From the NCBI GenBank assembly GCA_029490685.1, contig CM055955.1:76332041-76396040 (forward strand): DNA of 64,000 nt, given 5' to 3'. Positions 1 through 11,500 of this stretch are shown in pieces. The first letter of the stretch is position 1; the number at the start of each line of letters is the position of its first letter. A program made the position numbers and the translations under genes. Below the pieces are notes generated by a model. It was not told the origin of the DNA, did no database searches, and saw nothing but the letters and a program-made list of their open reading frames with translations. The stretch comes from Schizonepeta tenuifolia (lineage: Eukaryota; Streptophyta; Magnoliopsida; Lamiales; Lamiaceae).

Positions 1-9
1 ATCCTGACT

Positions 10-645
10 ATGATCCGAACTACATTGAACAACCAGGGAGCCCAGATGTTTAACAAATTTGAGAACTCATGTTTTGGGAAATTTTATGATTTCCCCGGCA
101 GACTTGGGAAGTCGATGAGCACAGTGCACGAGGTGATGAGTTACCAAATAGTGCAGAAAAAGGATGAACCTTACACAACCACAGAGCTGTGTTTTTTTGT
201 GAAAGGCAAGATGGTGAAGTTTAGGCGGCAGGAATTTGCGCTTGTGACTGGGCTTCAATTTGGAGGATCTGACTTCAACCCTCATACTAAGAGACATTTT
301 TTCGGTCCAGATTCATTGTATGCTACGTGGTATTTGGCAAACAGAACAAACTTTGGGAGGTTGTATGATGACTACAAAGCTTCGAAATTTAGGAGTGGGG
401 AAGAATATTTGAAGGCCTCCAAAATTTTGTTTGTGTATAGTGTACTTCTTGGAGTCCAAAAGACAAAGATAATAGATGATTGGATCTGGGCTTTAGTTGA
501 AAACGAAGCATTGTGGGAGTCTTTTCCCTGGGGTAGTCTGGCATATCAACACCTCAAACAAAATCTGGATTCAATCAAGAAAGATCGGAAGGACGATGTG
601 AAGAGCACGGGATATCATGTTAATGGATTTGTCACTGCATTCTTG
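10..645 (+). CDS. DUF1985 domain exon
   Basis: The reading frame is open from base 1, so the true start lies to the left; base 10 is only the first ATG. The protein shows the DUF1985 pattern: a CFGKFYDFPG start, then CFFVKGKMVKFRRQEFALVTGL around residues 60-82, and WIWALVENEALWESFPWG near residues 158-175, followed by a YQHLKQNL helix. DUF1985 is a plant domain of unknown biochemical role, nearly always found in transposon-borne proteins upstream of a Ulp1-type peptidase, as here. The exon ends at a donor (TTCTTG|GTATG) after base 645; the codons beyond are intron. There are no stops within this exon. Confidence 0.8.
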
Positions 646-1642
646 GTATGTGTTATATTATCAATGTATTGTCATTTTTGGGTCGGTTATCAGTTCCTTA
701 AATTGTGTCTGACTATATGAATATTTTGTAATGTAATAAATTGTGTCTGACTCGATGTATGTTTATTGGTTTTTTGTGGTTGGGGTTTTGTGGCAACAAG
801 GCATGGATAATGTGAGCATTTCCTGAAGTTGGCAAGGCATCTGGTTTGAGGAATGAAAATTGTATACCTCGGATGTTGAGGTATGACTACACATCAGCCC
901 TCGGTCATCTGCTGGAGCTTATTGAAGAGGTAATTTTTGTTGACAAAAACTGTATTTCGTACTTGAAGAAGAAGTAATATAAATATGTATTTGTTAACAA
1001 TTTTTTTGGGTCTTCACAATAAGATTGAGGAGATTTTGATACCAACTGAGGATGAACTGAAGTCGACTTATTGGGAAACATTGGAAGCAGAAGAAGAGCC
1101 TTTCAAGATGCATTTTCCCAAGTACGATGTCACTGTTCCAGCTTTGTCATTGTCAGATGATGAAGAAGCAGAAGTGAATGATAGATGTGTGGCTGTAAAA
1201 AAGAGACGTAAAGAGGTGGAAATGGGTTCCGGAGATTTCATAAGTGTGAAAGAGGCAACAAAGTTAATCACATCAATATTGATGAGTGATGATGTGGTTA
1301 ATAAGTTAGCCGATGTTACTGCAAATATTGTTGTGAAGAAGCTTGGGGTAAGATAGTGAATTGGAAAGTAATATCTGTAAGATTTGAAAAATGCAATATC
1401 TCATGTCATTGTTGTTTTTTTATAGGAAAAAGTATTACCAGGGCATAATGTTATATTGGATACAGCTAGGGCAAATGGGAGTGGAATGAAGGATGGTCCA
1501 AATGATTCGATAGACGTAGATGCAGAGGAAGAGGAACGGCTGAATCGACAGAGAGAGACGGTAACTATGGTGATTTTTATCTTAGCTATCTATTCTTTTC
1601 CATTAAGAACATAATATTGATTTTGTATTAAAATGGAAACAC

Positions 1643-2300
1643 GGAAAAGCAAAACAAAGGAGAACAGGGTTGTTGAAGATTCGCCTTCAAAGCTTTTCAG
1701 CAAAATAACAGACGAGGTAAATTGGAGGTAGTTTTGTATCTTAACCACGAAAATTGGTATTAGAATTATATAACCGAGAAAACTGGTATGTTGCAGATTG
1801 CAAGTCAGAAGCTAGATGTGCATGTTGGAAGCCCTGTGAGAGGTGTATCAACAATAAAGGGTGTGAGTGTTCCGGCAAAAGGACTGAGAAGTAAAGAGGT
1901 ATTATTTATGTTGCTATTATAGGCTTGAATTGCATATATAACTAATAAGAAGATCGTGAAGAATTAGTATTCACTAGCCATACTTATACAGAAAAGCAAA
2001 GCAAAGGAGAACAGGTTGGTTGAAGATTCGCCTTCGAATCTTTTCAGCAAAATAACAGAGGAGGTAAATTGTTTGCACTTTTCTATCATAAGTTGGTATA
2101 TTAGAACAATATAACATAGAAAGTTGGTATATTGCAGATAGCAAGTCAGAAGCTAGATGTTCATCTTGGAAGCCCTGTGACAGGTGTATCCTCCAAAAAG
2201 GGTGCGAGTGTTCCGGCAAAAGGAGTGATAAATGAAGAGGTAATATTTATGTTAAAATTATAGGTTAAAATTCCATATATAACTAATAATATTTGATTGA
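1643..2300 (+). repeat. Tandem duplication of a two-exon module (about 345 bp period)
   Basis: The block GAAAAGCAAA.CAAAGGAGAA occurs at 1644 and again at 1991, and GCAAGTCAGAAGCTAGATGT follows at about 1800 and 2141. Each copy contains two candidate exons with GT donors and an intron between them. The two copies are clearly similar but no longer identical, so the duplication is not very recent. It adds a repeated Lys/Glu-rich segment to the linker between DUF1985 and the Ulp1-like part. Confidence 0.8.
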
Positions 2301-2439
2301 AATTATTTTTGGTTAGGGTAAAAAACAAAAAACGGGTGAATCACCTGTACATTTGACCGGTGGAGAATACAATGATTCAGATCTAGCCGGCGTGGTTGAC
2401 AACATTGTGACGGAGTGTGGGATAGTACCTACTGAGGTT

Positions 2440-3500
2440 TGTCACTTTACAATATAAATGACACTGGTTATATAGTTTTGTGACTTCACAAAAATGACAA
2501 TTTAAAATTTGGTATTGAATCCAAAAAAATTTACTGCAAATTTGATCAAGTGAAAAAAAATTGGTCTTGTTTTTGTGACTTAACAAAATAGTTTATACAT
2601 TTTTTTGTGAATCCACAAAATTCCAGTTAATATTTTTTTAGTGTAGTCATTTTTAATTTATTTATCATTTTTTGGGTGAGAACACAAAAAATGAGGACAT
2701 CAAACATGAGAGAAATACAAAAAATGTTGGGATATTTGCATCTCTGTAAAAAGATAATTTTTTTTTAATAATCTGCAAAAAATGTCATGTGTGTAAAACT
2801 ATTTTTGTTACTTAATAAAATTGTTCAATTTTTTTTGTGATTTAGGAAAAAATTTAATCACAAAACATTTTGTTACTGAACAAAAATGTGAATATGTTAT
2901 TCTGAAAACAGAAAATTCTTAATGTGTAACTCCACTCCATATTTTTATTTTTATGTGCCTGCTTTAAATGTTAAATAGTAGAAAAAATTTGTGAGGGCAC
3001 AAAGTCAATTTATTTTCTTTTGTTACTGCTTAAATGTTTGTTGTGTTTAGTTTATTTTCATTAATGATTAAAATAAAGAAGAATGAGATTTCTTGTTCAG
3101 TTTATTTATGTAAGTGCAAACATATTGTGTGTAGTTATTTCGCACTTCAGTTGTTACTGTTATGAAAAAATGCGGAGGGGTGAAAAGTGTGGTGTTATTT
3201 TGTGATTGAATAAGTAAAATTTGTGAGTGCCATAGGCAATCAATTTTTTTTGGTAGAGATTAAATGTTTGTTGTGTTTAGTTTTTTGTTTGTTACTGATT
3301 AAAATCAATAAGAATGGGATTTGGTACTCAGTTTTTTTAGTTAACTACAACCACATTAGTGTAGTTTTTTACAACTTCTCTTGTTAATGTATTAAAAAAA
3401 AATCGAAGTGGAATTGTTATTCAGGTAATTTATGTAGGTGCAACCACCTTTTTTGTTCTTAATGTTCTTATGTAACAGTTCTATTGTTTATGTGGCTACA
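2440..3500 (+). other. Long AT-rich intron of the Ulp1-like gene
   Basis: About 1 kb without a credible exon. It holds scattered motifs such as TTTTTGTGACT, CACAAAAT and TTGTTACTGAACAAAA that recur at 5300-6700 and 10140-10660 of the same element. The stretch TGAGGGCACAAAGTCAATTT near 2990 has a weaker relative near 3225, which suggests an internal duplication. Confidence 0.5.
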
Positions 3501-4691
3501 CTACAGAATAATCAATCGTCGTTCTTGAGCCCAATGCGCACAATTGCTTTTGGAGATCAGCCAGCTGAATTCTTGGAAGAAGTGTGCAATAGTGCACATG
3601 CGGTCACACAAAGGGCAGCTGAGCAGAAGAAAGAACAGATGAAGAAAAAAGGCAAAAGCATTTCTGGAAGTGGAGGTCCATCTTCTTCACCGAGAACGAG
3701 GAAGCAAACCGCTGCAGCAAACACATTGGAGGAGGAAAGTCAAAGACCGTTGAAGCTAGACTGGACATGAGTGAGGACACGGAGAAAAGCAGCGGTGTTG
3801 CGCAGTCCATTCATGGAAAATGAGAAACGGGGAGTAGACTATATGCACTTCAAGAGCAGCAATCGAACGTAAGATTAATAATTATTAACAATATAGGCTC
3901 AGTTACTCAGTATTTATCATATTGCTACTGCCTTGCACTATGATAAGTGGTTACATGAATATTTGTAGGAGAAATGTAGGACTCCCGTCACCTGTTGATG
4001 CAAATTGGTTCAAGGCGATAGAGGATGACACAAAAGAATTGCGACTGGCGCACATAGAAGCTTACTTGTTGTGCCTGCACAACTTTCCAGAATATACAAA
4101 GGTTAAGAATATTGATCAACGGATGGGCATCATATCACCAATGTTTATGGTCAGTATCTTCACTGATTTTTTTCTAGAGTTATATGTTTATTCTGATGTA
4201 ATTTGCTTACGTTGATGATTATGATTGTTATATAACAGAGGGAGCTGTATGAAATGTGGCAACATTATAACAGCGAAGAGACATTGAATTAGTTTAATCC
4301 TGAGGAGGATGAATCAATCTCTGTGGCACATTTGTTCAAACTAGCACAGTATGTGCACGGTGAAATACCTGGATGGAAAAATCAGCTAGAGTAGTGGAAG
4401 TACGATCGGGTAAATATATTTTTCTACTTACTAAATCATGTATGTCTTATAGCATTGTTCTGAGTATTCACGTCAATATTAGAACTAGTATTTAAGAAAA
4501 AATTTGGCCATTTTTGCGAATGCTAAAAATTTTGAGACATGTTAGTAGTGAAAAATAGCATCAAATATGTGGGTTGTTTGGAATGCAATATGTGATTATA
4601 AATGCAGTTTCTGAATTATGAACATTGTGTAGTGTTCAACATCAGTGTTAAAAACATCTTTTAACAGTAGATATGTTCTACGATTAAACAG

Positions 4692-5129
4692 CTTGTTACC
4701 ATTTATCATGGCCTTTACGGTTGGTGTGCTTTGGAGATTGAATTTCCCACGCATAATTTGATCATATATGACTCAAAAGCTCACAAGTATGACTCTGGAG
4801 ACATGAAAGAATCGTGCAACATTTTGGTGCCAATATCACGATGGCTGCCACAGGTCCTCGACTACAGTGGTTTCTATGAGGCACGAGAGGACCTGAGCAG
4901 TAAGCCTACCTGGAACGTCACGCATATTGACAAGGCCACAATGACTATCAGAAATACTAAGACTTTCATGACAGAGGGCTATGCATTGCGAACAGTGGAG
5001 TCAATCATGGAAAGATCGTTCCCACCAAGCTTTGTGAAGAAAGACATGGTGGACCATAGGAAAGCTGTTGCTCTAAGTATCTTCAAGTACAGTACCGACG
5101 GATCTACGCAAACTGGAAAGTCAACCTAG
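4692..5129 (+). CDS. Ulp1-like peptidase C-terminal exon, catalytic residues missing
   Basis: The exon follows an AG at 4690-4691 and ends at TAG 5127-5129. It carries the beta-strand block WCALEIEFPTHNLIIYDS, matching the HW...D part of Ulp1/C48 peptidases. The expected histidine just before the tryptophan is glycine (YGW). The aspartate of YDS is kept. The usual Q...NGxDCG segment with the catalytic cysteine is not recognisable; the corresponding region reads RNTKTFMTEGYALRTVESIM. The tail VDHRKAVALSIFKYS resembles the family's C-terminal helix. I infer a catalytically dead or heavily diverged peptidase. The preceding exon holds two stops, so it is unlikely to be expressed whole. Confidence 0.7.
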   Translation, partial: LVTIYHGLYGWCALEIEFPTHNLIIYDSKAHKYDSGDMKESCNILVPISRWLPQVLDYSGFYEAREDLSSKPTWNVTHIDKATMTIRNTKTFMTEGYALRTVESIMERSFPPSFVKKDMVDHRKAVALSIFKYSTDGSTQTGKST

Positions 5130-5299
5130 TTTGGGTGTGGTTTAAAAAAACTTGGATTATCTTCTAGGACTACTATTTGTGTGATGGTTTTGGAATATGG
5201 AATTACTAACTCAGTAATTGTTTGTTTGGTGTGTAATTTATGGCTTCGGTTTTTGATGTTTGGAACTGGAAGCTCGAACTTATAACTATTTTGAGCAGG

Positions 5300-6720
5300 T
5301 AATATATGTAATCTGTGTGTTAGGTTTTTTGGTGACTTCATCAAGACAATGTTTTTGCTACTCAGCTAAAATGTTCTAATTTTTTTTAGCAACAAAAAAT
5401 TTGGGAATATTTTTGTTAGGTAACAAAAATAATGATATTTTTTTGTGAAACCACAAAATTAGCATTGTGTAACGCCACTTCAAATTTTTTAACTATATTA
5501 TTTTTTAATTTGTTGTGAAGTAAAAAAAAATGTCATGTTTGTAAATTTTTTTAGTTACATAATAGATATGTTCAATTGTTTTGTAACTGCGCAAAAACAA
5601 AATTTTGTTTGTAATTTTTTTGTTATTGCGAAAAACACTTTTTTTTAGTAATATTTTTTTATTAATGCGCAAACCAATTTGTTTGGGTTAATTTTTTTAT
5701 TAATGCGCAAACCAATTTGTTTGGGTTAATATTGTTTGTTAATGAGCAATAAAATTTTTGGTGTAAGTTTCTTTTTTTTGTGAATGGCCAAAATGTTAAT
5801 ATTTTTTTCTGAGAACGAAAAAGTTTTGAAATAATTTTGTTACTCAACAAAAACGTTAATATTTTTTTGTGAAACAAAAAAATTCTAAATGTGTGACTCC
5901 ACTTAAATTTTTTTAATTATATTGTTTTGTATTTTTTTTTAGTTAAAAAAAAAGTCATGAGTGTAAAAATTTTTGGGTTACTTAATAGATATGTTATATT
6001 TTTTTTGCAAATGCGCAAGCCAATTTGTTTGGGTTATTGCGCAAAACTATTTTTGATAATTCGTCAAAAAAATTTTTGGGTGGGTATTTTTGGGGTGAAT
6101 GCCCAAAATGTTAATAGTTATTTTTGACCAAGAAAAATTTGGGAACTAGTTTTGTTACTGAACATAAACTTGACAATGTTTTTGTGAAACAACAAAATTC
6201 TTAATGTGTAACTCCACTTAAAATTTTTGAACTATATTGTTATTTTGTTACTGCGCAAAACAGTTTTGTTTGTTAGTAATTTTTTTGTTAATGCGCAAAA
6301 AACCTTTTTTCAACAACAGTTTTTATGATTAAGGCGCAAACCAATCCTTCAAAAAAATGCGCAGAACATTTTTTTGTTAAAGCGCAAAAAAATGTTTTGC
6401 TTAGTAATGGTTTGGGTGAATGATTAAAATGTTAAATTTTTTTTGTGGATGAAGAAAAAATTTTGAATTACTTTTGTTACTGAACAAATATTAGAATATG
6501 TTTTTGTGACCACAAAATTCTTACTGTGTAACTTGTGGCACATTATTGGTTTTGGGTGACTGCTTCAAAGGTTGAATAATTTAATTTTATAATTATAATG
6601 ATTCAACAAGAAGAAGGGAATAATTTTTGAAACAAACCAAAGTGATATTTTGTTTTGGTGAACGACAAAAATATTCTATTTAAATCATATAAAAGTTATG
6701 TAGAAGGTTCCATTAACAAA
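5300..6720. repeat. AT-rich intergenic array of recurring short motifs between the MULE genes
   Basis: There is no credible gene between the two convergent genes. Motifs recur with variation: AATGCGCAAACCAATTTGTT (an exact tandem pair about 30 bp apart near 5672 and 5702, and a relative at about 6012), TTGTTACTG(A/C)(A/G)CAAAA, and CACAAAATTCTTAATGTGTA followed by ACTCCACTT (at about 5455, 5878, 6192 and 6500). The last motif recurs about every 310-420 bp, so the region looks like degenerate higher-order tandem repeats. The function is unknown. Confidence 0.6.
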
Positions 6721-6821
6721 CTAAAAAAGTTGTACAAAATGTATAAGCATTACAGGTTACACGAAGATGTTGGAAAAAGATAGCTAATATAAAAGGCACA
6801 ACCAAAACATCCAAAAACAAT

Positions 6822-9586
6822 TCAATCAACGAGATGAGGACATTTTCTACGTGTATGACTGGTGTCACGGCAAATACTGCAAGCCTTTGGTTTCCGCTTA
6901 TTCCCTGTTGCTTTTGAAGATGTTGGTTTGGAAGTAGTAACATATGCAGTACACGTGGAATTGTAATGACCACGTTGCTTGCACCGAGAGCAAAAACGAG
7001 ATGAAGAGCGTGAGGACTTACAAAAAGATGGAATGCGTTTAGTCTTGGGCCTACCAGCTTGACGTGGATTGACAGGAGGATGGACGATCATATCTCGTAC
7101 ATGTCGAGGCAGATTCCAGTCATCACGGCTTGGATTTGGGTTGACATCACCAGCATACATATCACACAAGTTACGAGTAGTGAAAATATATGAGACATAG
7201 GATATTGGCTGCTCCTTTGCAGAGCTACACAAAAAAAAAAAGGTCAGAAATATTATATAGATATGAAGTACAGTATGAAGGGATTGAATTAGAGTAAAAA
7301 CCTTATTGCAGCCGCTGCATGAGAACAAGGGAACATATTGAGATCGAATTCACGGCATGAACAAGAATGGATCTCGAGGTCAACCATAAAAGTTTTCCCA
7401 CAATTCTTTACACAATACCGTGTAGCGTTAATGGGTTCGACAACCATTGTAAAGCCTTGTTCAATCCTAACAGCTAGTTCATCTGCAATCCTAGGAGAAA
7501 GTTCATGTGTACGGCTTAAAGCTAACTGACGCCTCTCAACAAACCAACCACAAACCATTGAGCGAACACAATCAAGGAGAGTGCAAACAGGTAAGGTCCG
7601 AGCCCAACGTAGTGTAGAATTGATATTTTCACATGCATTAGACGTCATTACACCGTAACGTCGAACATGAGAAAAACTGTTTGCCCAACGGGTAGGATCT
7701 ATATCTAATAATCTAAGGTAAGCTTTGGGACACATGTCTTGAATAACATTCATTAGGTGGTAAAAGTCTTCCTTCTTAGCACATGAGGCTGCTTTCTGGA
7801 ATGCCTTCACAACATTGACGCCGTATGGAGTAAGATTTTTCTGAATATGGAAGCAACAAAGACCATGCATTACTCTAGGATATACTGTCTGAACAGCTTT
7901 GCTTATGCTAACATGTTGATCCGAAACAATCACCAAATCATTTGGTTGAACAAAAGTCTTCTTAAGTTCGGACAAAAACCATATCCAAGATCTATCGTTC
8001 TCCTTATCACCAATACCAAAGGCAAGTGGAAAGATTTGCTCATTTGCATCCTTTGATGCAGCGACAAACATAACTCCTTTATACTTACCCTTCAAGTGCG
8101 TTGCATCGACACAGATAACAGGACGACATGATAAAGCAAAACCAGAAATACAAGCACTGAGAGCCATGAATGCAAATTCAAATGTATTATCATTAGCAAT
8201 CTGCAACGACACAACAGAACCCGGATTACAAGTTTCGGTCATATGTAAGAAGCCAGGCAAATGTCTGAAAGAGTCATCGCTGTCACCGTAAATCTGTTGG
8301 ATCGCACGATTACGGGCAGCCCATGCAACTGAGTATGATATCTAAAAAAATGAAGAAAATAAACAGTTGATTTCTGGGGAAGCAGAAAAATGTATACAAA
8401 ATATTTGTTACTGCATAATTTTTTAATCAGATGATTTATTAATTGAAATGGCCAGAAGTTTAAGAATGAGATTTTTGTGACAGTGGTAATATTGAACAGT
8501 TTGGAAATAGAAAGAACATACCTTAAAACCAAATTCCGATTGGAGAAAGTGAACCATTTCTTTTGGCCGCAAGATAGCACCTTGAACCATTAGCCGCGGA
8601 GCAAAAAAAGCACCCACAACAGTAGATCATATGGTCCGGTGCTTATTGACTCTCAAATCCAACTCACATGTATGGGGTGCTCGCCAATGTGTGATTCGCC
8701 AAAAACCCTTGACACAAGGAGCAGCAGATCGCATATGAAATTGACATCTATCAGGGTACTTACAATGCACATAATATTTCGTTCCACTTGAACGCTCAAC
8801 AGAGAACTCATACTTATTGGTCAAATGATAAAGACCAACAACATACATCAAGGTCTGTTTATCAACATACATAGCACCTAAAGCCAACTCATCGCTACTG
8901 AATTTCATTTCAAATTCACCCTCAACATTACCTTCCGGAACAGGTACAATTGCTTTAGACAATGGAGATAGATTCTTCTCTCCGTGTTTCCCAGTTTCTT
9001 TATGGGGGTGGTAAATACTACGTGGGGGTGATTGAGTAGTCAATGGAGGCACAAAATTTGTATTGTGCAGGAATGGATGGAAAAGAGGAGCAGGCTCAGC
9101 GTCATTATAAAATGAATCATATTCATAGCCATCCTCTTCATCCAAACTGTCACTACTAACAGCATCATCATCGGGTTCAACTCCAGATTCATGTTGATCA
9201 CCAACATAAGACTCATCAATTGATGACTTCGAGGCATGTTTCCTTTTATGTTTGGTGCCATCTGTTTTAGTGCATTCTTTCAAAGGTGATGCAACAGTAA
9301 TGTAGAATTTCCTAACACCATTCTCTAATGCAAAGTTGAGCTCAACATCATTAGTGACATTAAAGCGAACACAAGTTCCATTGTCTATTGGAGAACCCAC
9401 CAAGCAAGATACTAAACATAGTCCCGAAAAGTGTTGAACACCGCCAATGTTAGACTGAATTTTGCTTAGGAAATCTTGAAATGAACGCTCAACATTGGAT
9501 AATAGCAACAACAACTTATCACCACCTTGGTACAAGTCATTAATCCAAACACCACCAAAATGAACTACCACTGATGTGAAATCCAT
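6822..9586 (-). CDS. MuDR-type MULE transposase (mudrA-like), one in-frame stop
   Basis: Three coding exons fit: 9586-8522, 8341-7302 and 7224-6822, with GT-AG introns and preserved phase, about 835 codons, close to maize MURA. The start MDFTSVVVHFGG is the typical mudrA N-terminus and follows a splice acceptor. Order: N-terminal plant MuDR domain, acidic linker, zinc-binding MuDR transposase domain (CKYPDRCQFHMRS...HTC), DDE domain with CVDATHLKGKY (D), IVSDQHVSISKA (D), CCFHIQKNL and MTSNACENINS (E), SWIM zinc finger CSCREFDLNMFPCSHA, and two C-terminal zinc knuckles (CSRCKQRGHYNSTC, CSICRDTSHTRRKC). It would bind the element ends and catalyse cut-and-paste transposition. A TGA at 8627-8629 interrupts the frame between the zinc and DDE domains; everything else looks intact. 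Confidence 0.9.
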
Positions 9587-10145
9587 CTGATAAAGTTGAA
9601 AAGAATTAAACCAAATTAAAAATTGATATATATGAAAACATAATGGGTAGAGAAAAAAAGTCCTTAAAGGGAAACCCGTAATGGACCCAACCATTAGTTT
9701 CTATAATGTATATCAATGGAAAAAATGGAAGAAAGAACAATATAAACCCCATTTGTGAATTAAAAGAATGGGATCCACCCACAACAACAAATAATTTATA
9801 TGAAGCAAATGCTGTATACGAAGACCCAAAAACAACAATCTAATTCTAAAAATAGAATGTTACCGATGTTTTTAAGTGTATTCAAAAAATTAATCGAACA
9901 ACATACCTGATAAAGATAGGGGATAGACGACGCAGATTCGAAGGAATTAGAATCAAGAATGTGGCATTTGGGGATTTTCTCACAAGTGAAGAAAGCCCTC
10001 AATTTGAAATTGGGGGTGGGAGATATATTTTTGGGGAATAATGAATTTCAGGTAACTATGATAAGTCTATAGTCGAGATCCCGACACAGTAAAGGAAAAA
10101 CGTGTTTTCATGGTCTCTCTCTCTCTCTCTATATATATATACATG
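9587..10145 (-). promoter_or_regulatory. Transposase 5' region: leader intron, upstream exon and probable promoter
   Basis: Upstream of the transposase ATG at 9586 is a splice acceptor (CAG directly before ATG). A GTATGTT donor at about 9902-9908 would give a 5'-UTR intron of about 320 bp. A (CT)n/(TA)n run lies at about 10113-10141. No clear TATA box was fixed. This is a reading of signals, not a proven promoter. Confidence 0.35.
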
Positions 10146-10149
10146 TTTT

Positions 10150-10655
10150 GTTACTTAGCAAATTTGATGTAACCAAGAACTGAAAGTCGTTTTTTTGTTA
10201 TTACGCAAATTTTAATAGTTTTTTGTTATTGCACAAAAGCTTGCACGAAAGAGTGTTTTGCAACAAAGATCAAAGAATAATTTTTTTTTATACTAATCAA
10301 ATAATTTAGAATTACTTCCTACTCATATTTACTATAAATTAATTTCAAATTTCTCAGTTTTTTGATAATTCTGTAAGATGCATTGTTTTTTGGGAAGCAC
10401 TGAGCAAATTTGGTGTAACCAAGTAAAGCAAGTCGTTTTTTGTTATTACGCAAATTTTAATATTTTTTTGTTACTGAACAAAATCTTGCGCGAAAGATTA
10501 TTTTGCAACAAGGATAAAAGAATAGACACATTTTTGGTTACTAATCAAATACTTTAGAATTACTTCCTACTCATATTTACTATAAATTAATTTCACATCT
10601 CTAAATGACTATCATAATTTTGTGTAAAGGCATTATTTTTTGGGAACCACTAAAA
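10150..10655. repeat. 248 bp direct tandem duplication
   Basis: Two adjacent copies share TTACTTCCTACTCATATTTA (near 10312 and 10560), TTGTTATTACGCAAATTTTA and a GGGAA(G/C)CACT end. They are diverged by scattered substitutions and small indels. The units contain the same TTGTTACTGAACAAAA-type motifs as the 5.3-6.7 kb region, linking them to the MULE's own repeat vocabulary. No gene is seen. Confidence 0.75.
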
Positions 10656-10898
10656 ATGGTGGTGGAAGACATAATAACATGTATGCTTGTATGTTAAAAA
10701 TATGGTTTCTAAACCGAAATAAAAGTAAATTTGTTACTGCACAAAATAGAGAAAAACAGATAATACAACTTAGCAGGCTCAAATTGAGATAAATAATTAC
10801 AAAATTACATAACCTAATAAGCGATGTTAAAATTACAAGTAGGAGTTCAAAAACTAACAATAAAAAACATCACTAAAATCTATACAGAATTCTACCAT

Positions 10899-11500
10899 CT
10901 AAAAAGCTACAACAATAAGTGTGAATATCAAAGCACCTATTGCATAATCCTTCCACTGGCACTTCAATTTCAAACCAGCTATTTCCTCTCTCAATTCAAA
11001 ATCATTCAAAGTAAGCTGAGCATTTGATTCTTCAACTTCATTCTTTGCAGTACGGAGTTGATTACAATCAAATTCTATGACACGAAGTTTATGTTGAAGA
11101 TCATCCCTCTCCTTCCGATATTGAGCAGCAATAGTAGAGGAAACATTTTCTGAAAAAACAATCTTCCTATAGGATTCTTGCAGATGGCCAAGCTGTTCCT
11201 TATATAGATCACGATCACGACGAAGTTGTTTGATGTAATCACGTTGAATATCCGTAACATTAGGATCAATCCAATCACAAAAGTCACAAACATCCTTCTG
11301 TATATTAAATAAAAAATTATCATCACAAAAAAAAAAACAGTGCAAGAAGACATCATGTTTTAAAGAAACTATGTAATAAAAAATAGAGAATTCTCTACCT
11401 CAATATTAGGACAACTTAAATACCTCCTAGCAGGATTTTCATCAGACCAAGCCGTGTTAACCATGGCTTTCAAACCATGTTTACATGTCATTTCAACCAT
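10899..11500 (-). CDS. Small GRF-type zinc-finger protein with coiled coil and C-terminal membrane helix
   Basis: Two exons join in phase: 11500-11399 (34 codons, starting MVEMTCKHG) and 11297-10899 (132 codons plus TAG), giving 166 residues. Across the splice, C6, H8, C30 and C38 with ARRYLSCPN and CDFCDWIDP reproduce the GRF zinc-finger pattern (CxC/H, GR.F..CP, C.F.W). Residues about 50-145 are charged and heptad-like, predicted coiled coil. Residues about 150-166 (AIGALIFTLIVVAF) form a hydrophobic tail, so a tail-anchored protein is likely. Plants have many such short GRF proteins (At4g04775-like), often near transposons. GRF fingers elsewhere bind single-stranded nucleic acid. There is no stop or frameshift, unlike its neighbours. 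The role in the element is unknown. Confidence 0.75.

Larger units (their letters stand above)
1..5129 (+). pseudogene. DUF1985/Ulp1-like protease gene of the MULE, decayed, 5' end missing
   Basis: A multi-exon gene reading off the left edge. The order is a DUF1985 exon (up to 645), an exon near 801-930, an acidic exon (about 1025-1348), small lysine-rich exons at about 1426-1560, 1643-1715, 1797-1898, 1991-2063, 2138-2239 and 2318-2436, an exon from about 3508, a linker exon around 3970-4150, and the Ulp1-like C-terminal part (about 4240-4409 and 4692-5129). Most proposed exons end in good GT donors and begin after AG. In-frame stops lie at 813-815 (TGA), 3768-3770 (TGA), 4290-4292 (TAG) and 4392-4394 (TAG). 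Such genes are thought to derive from captured SUMO-protease genes. Here it is a relic. The exon model is mine by eye and individual borders may be wrong. Confidence 0.7.
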
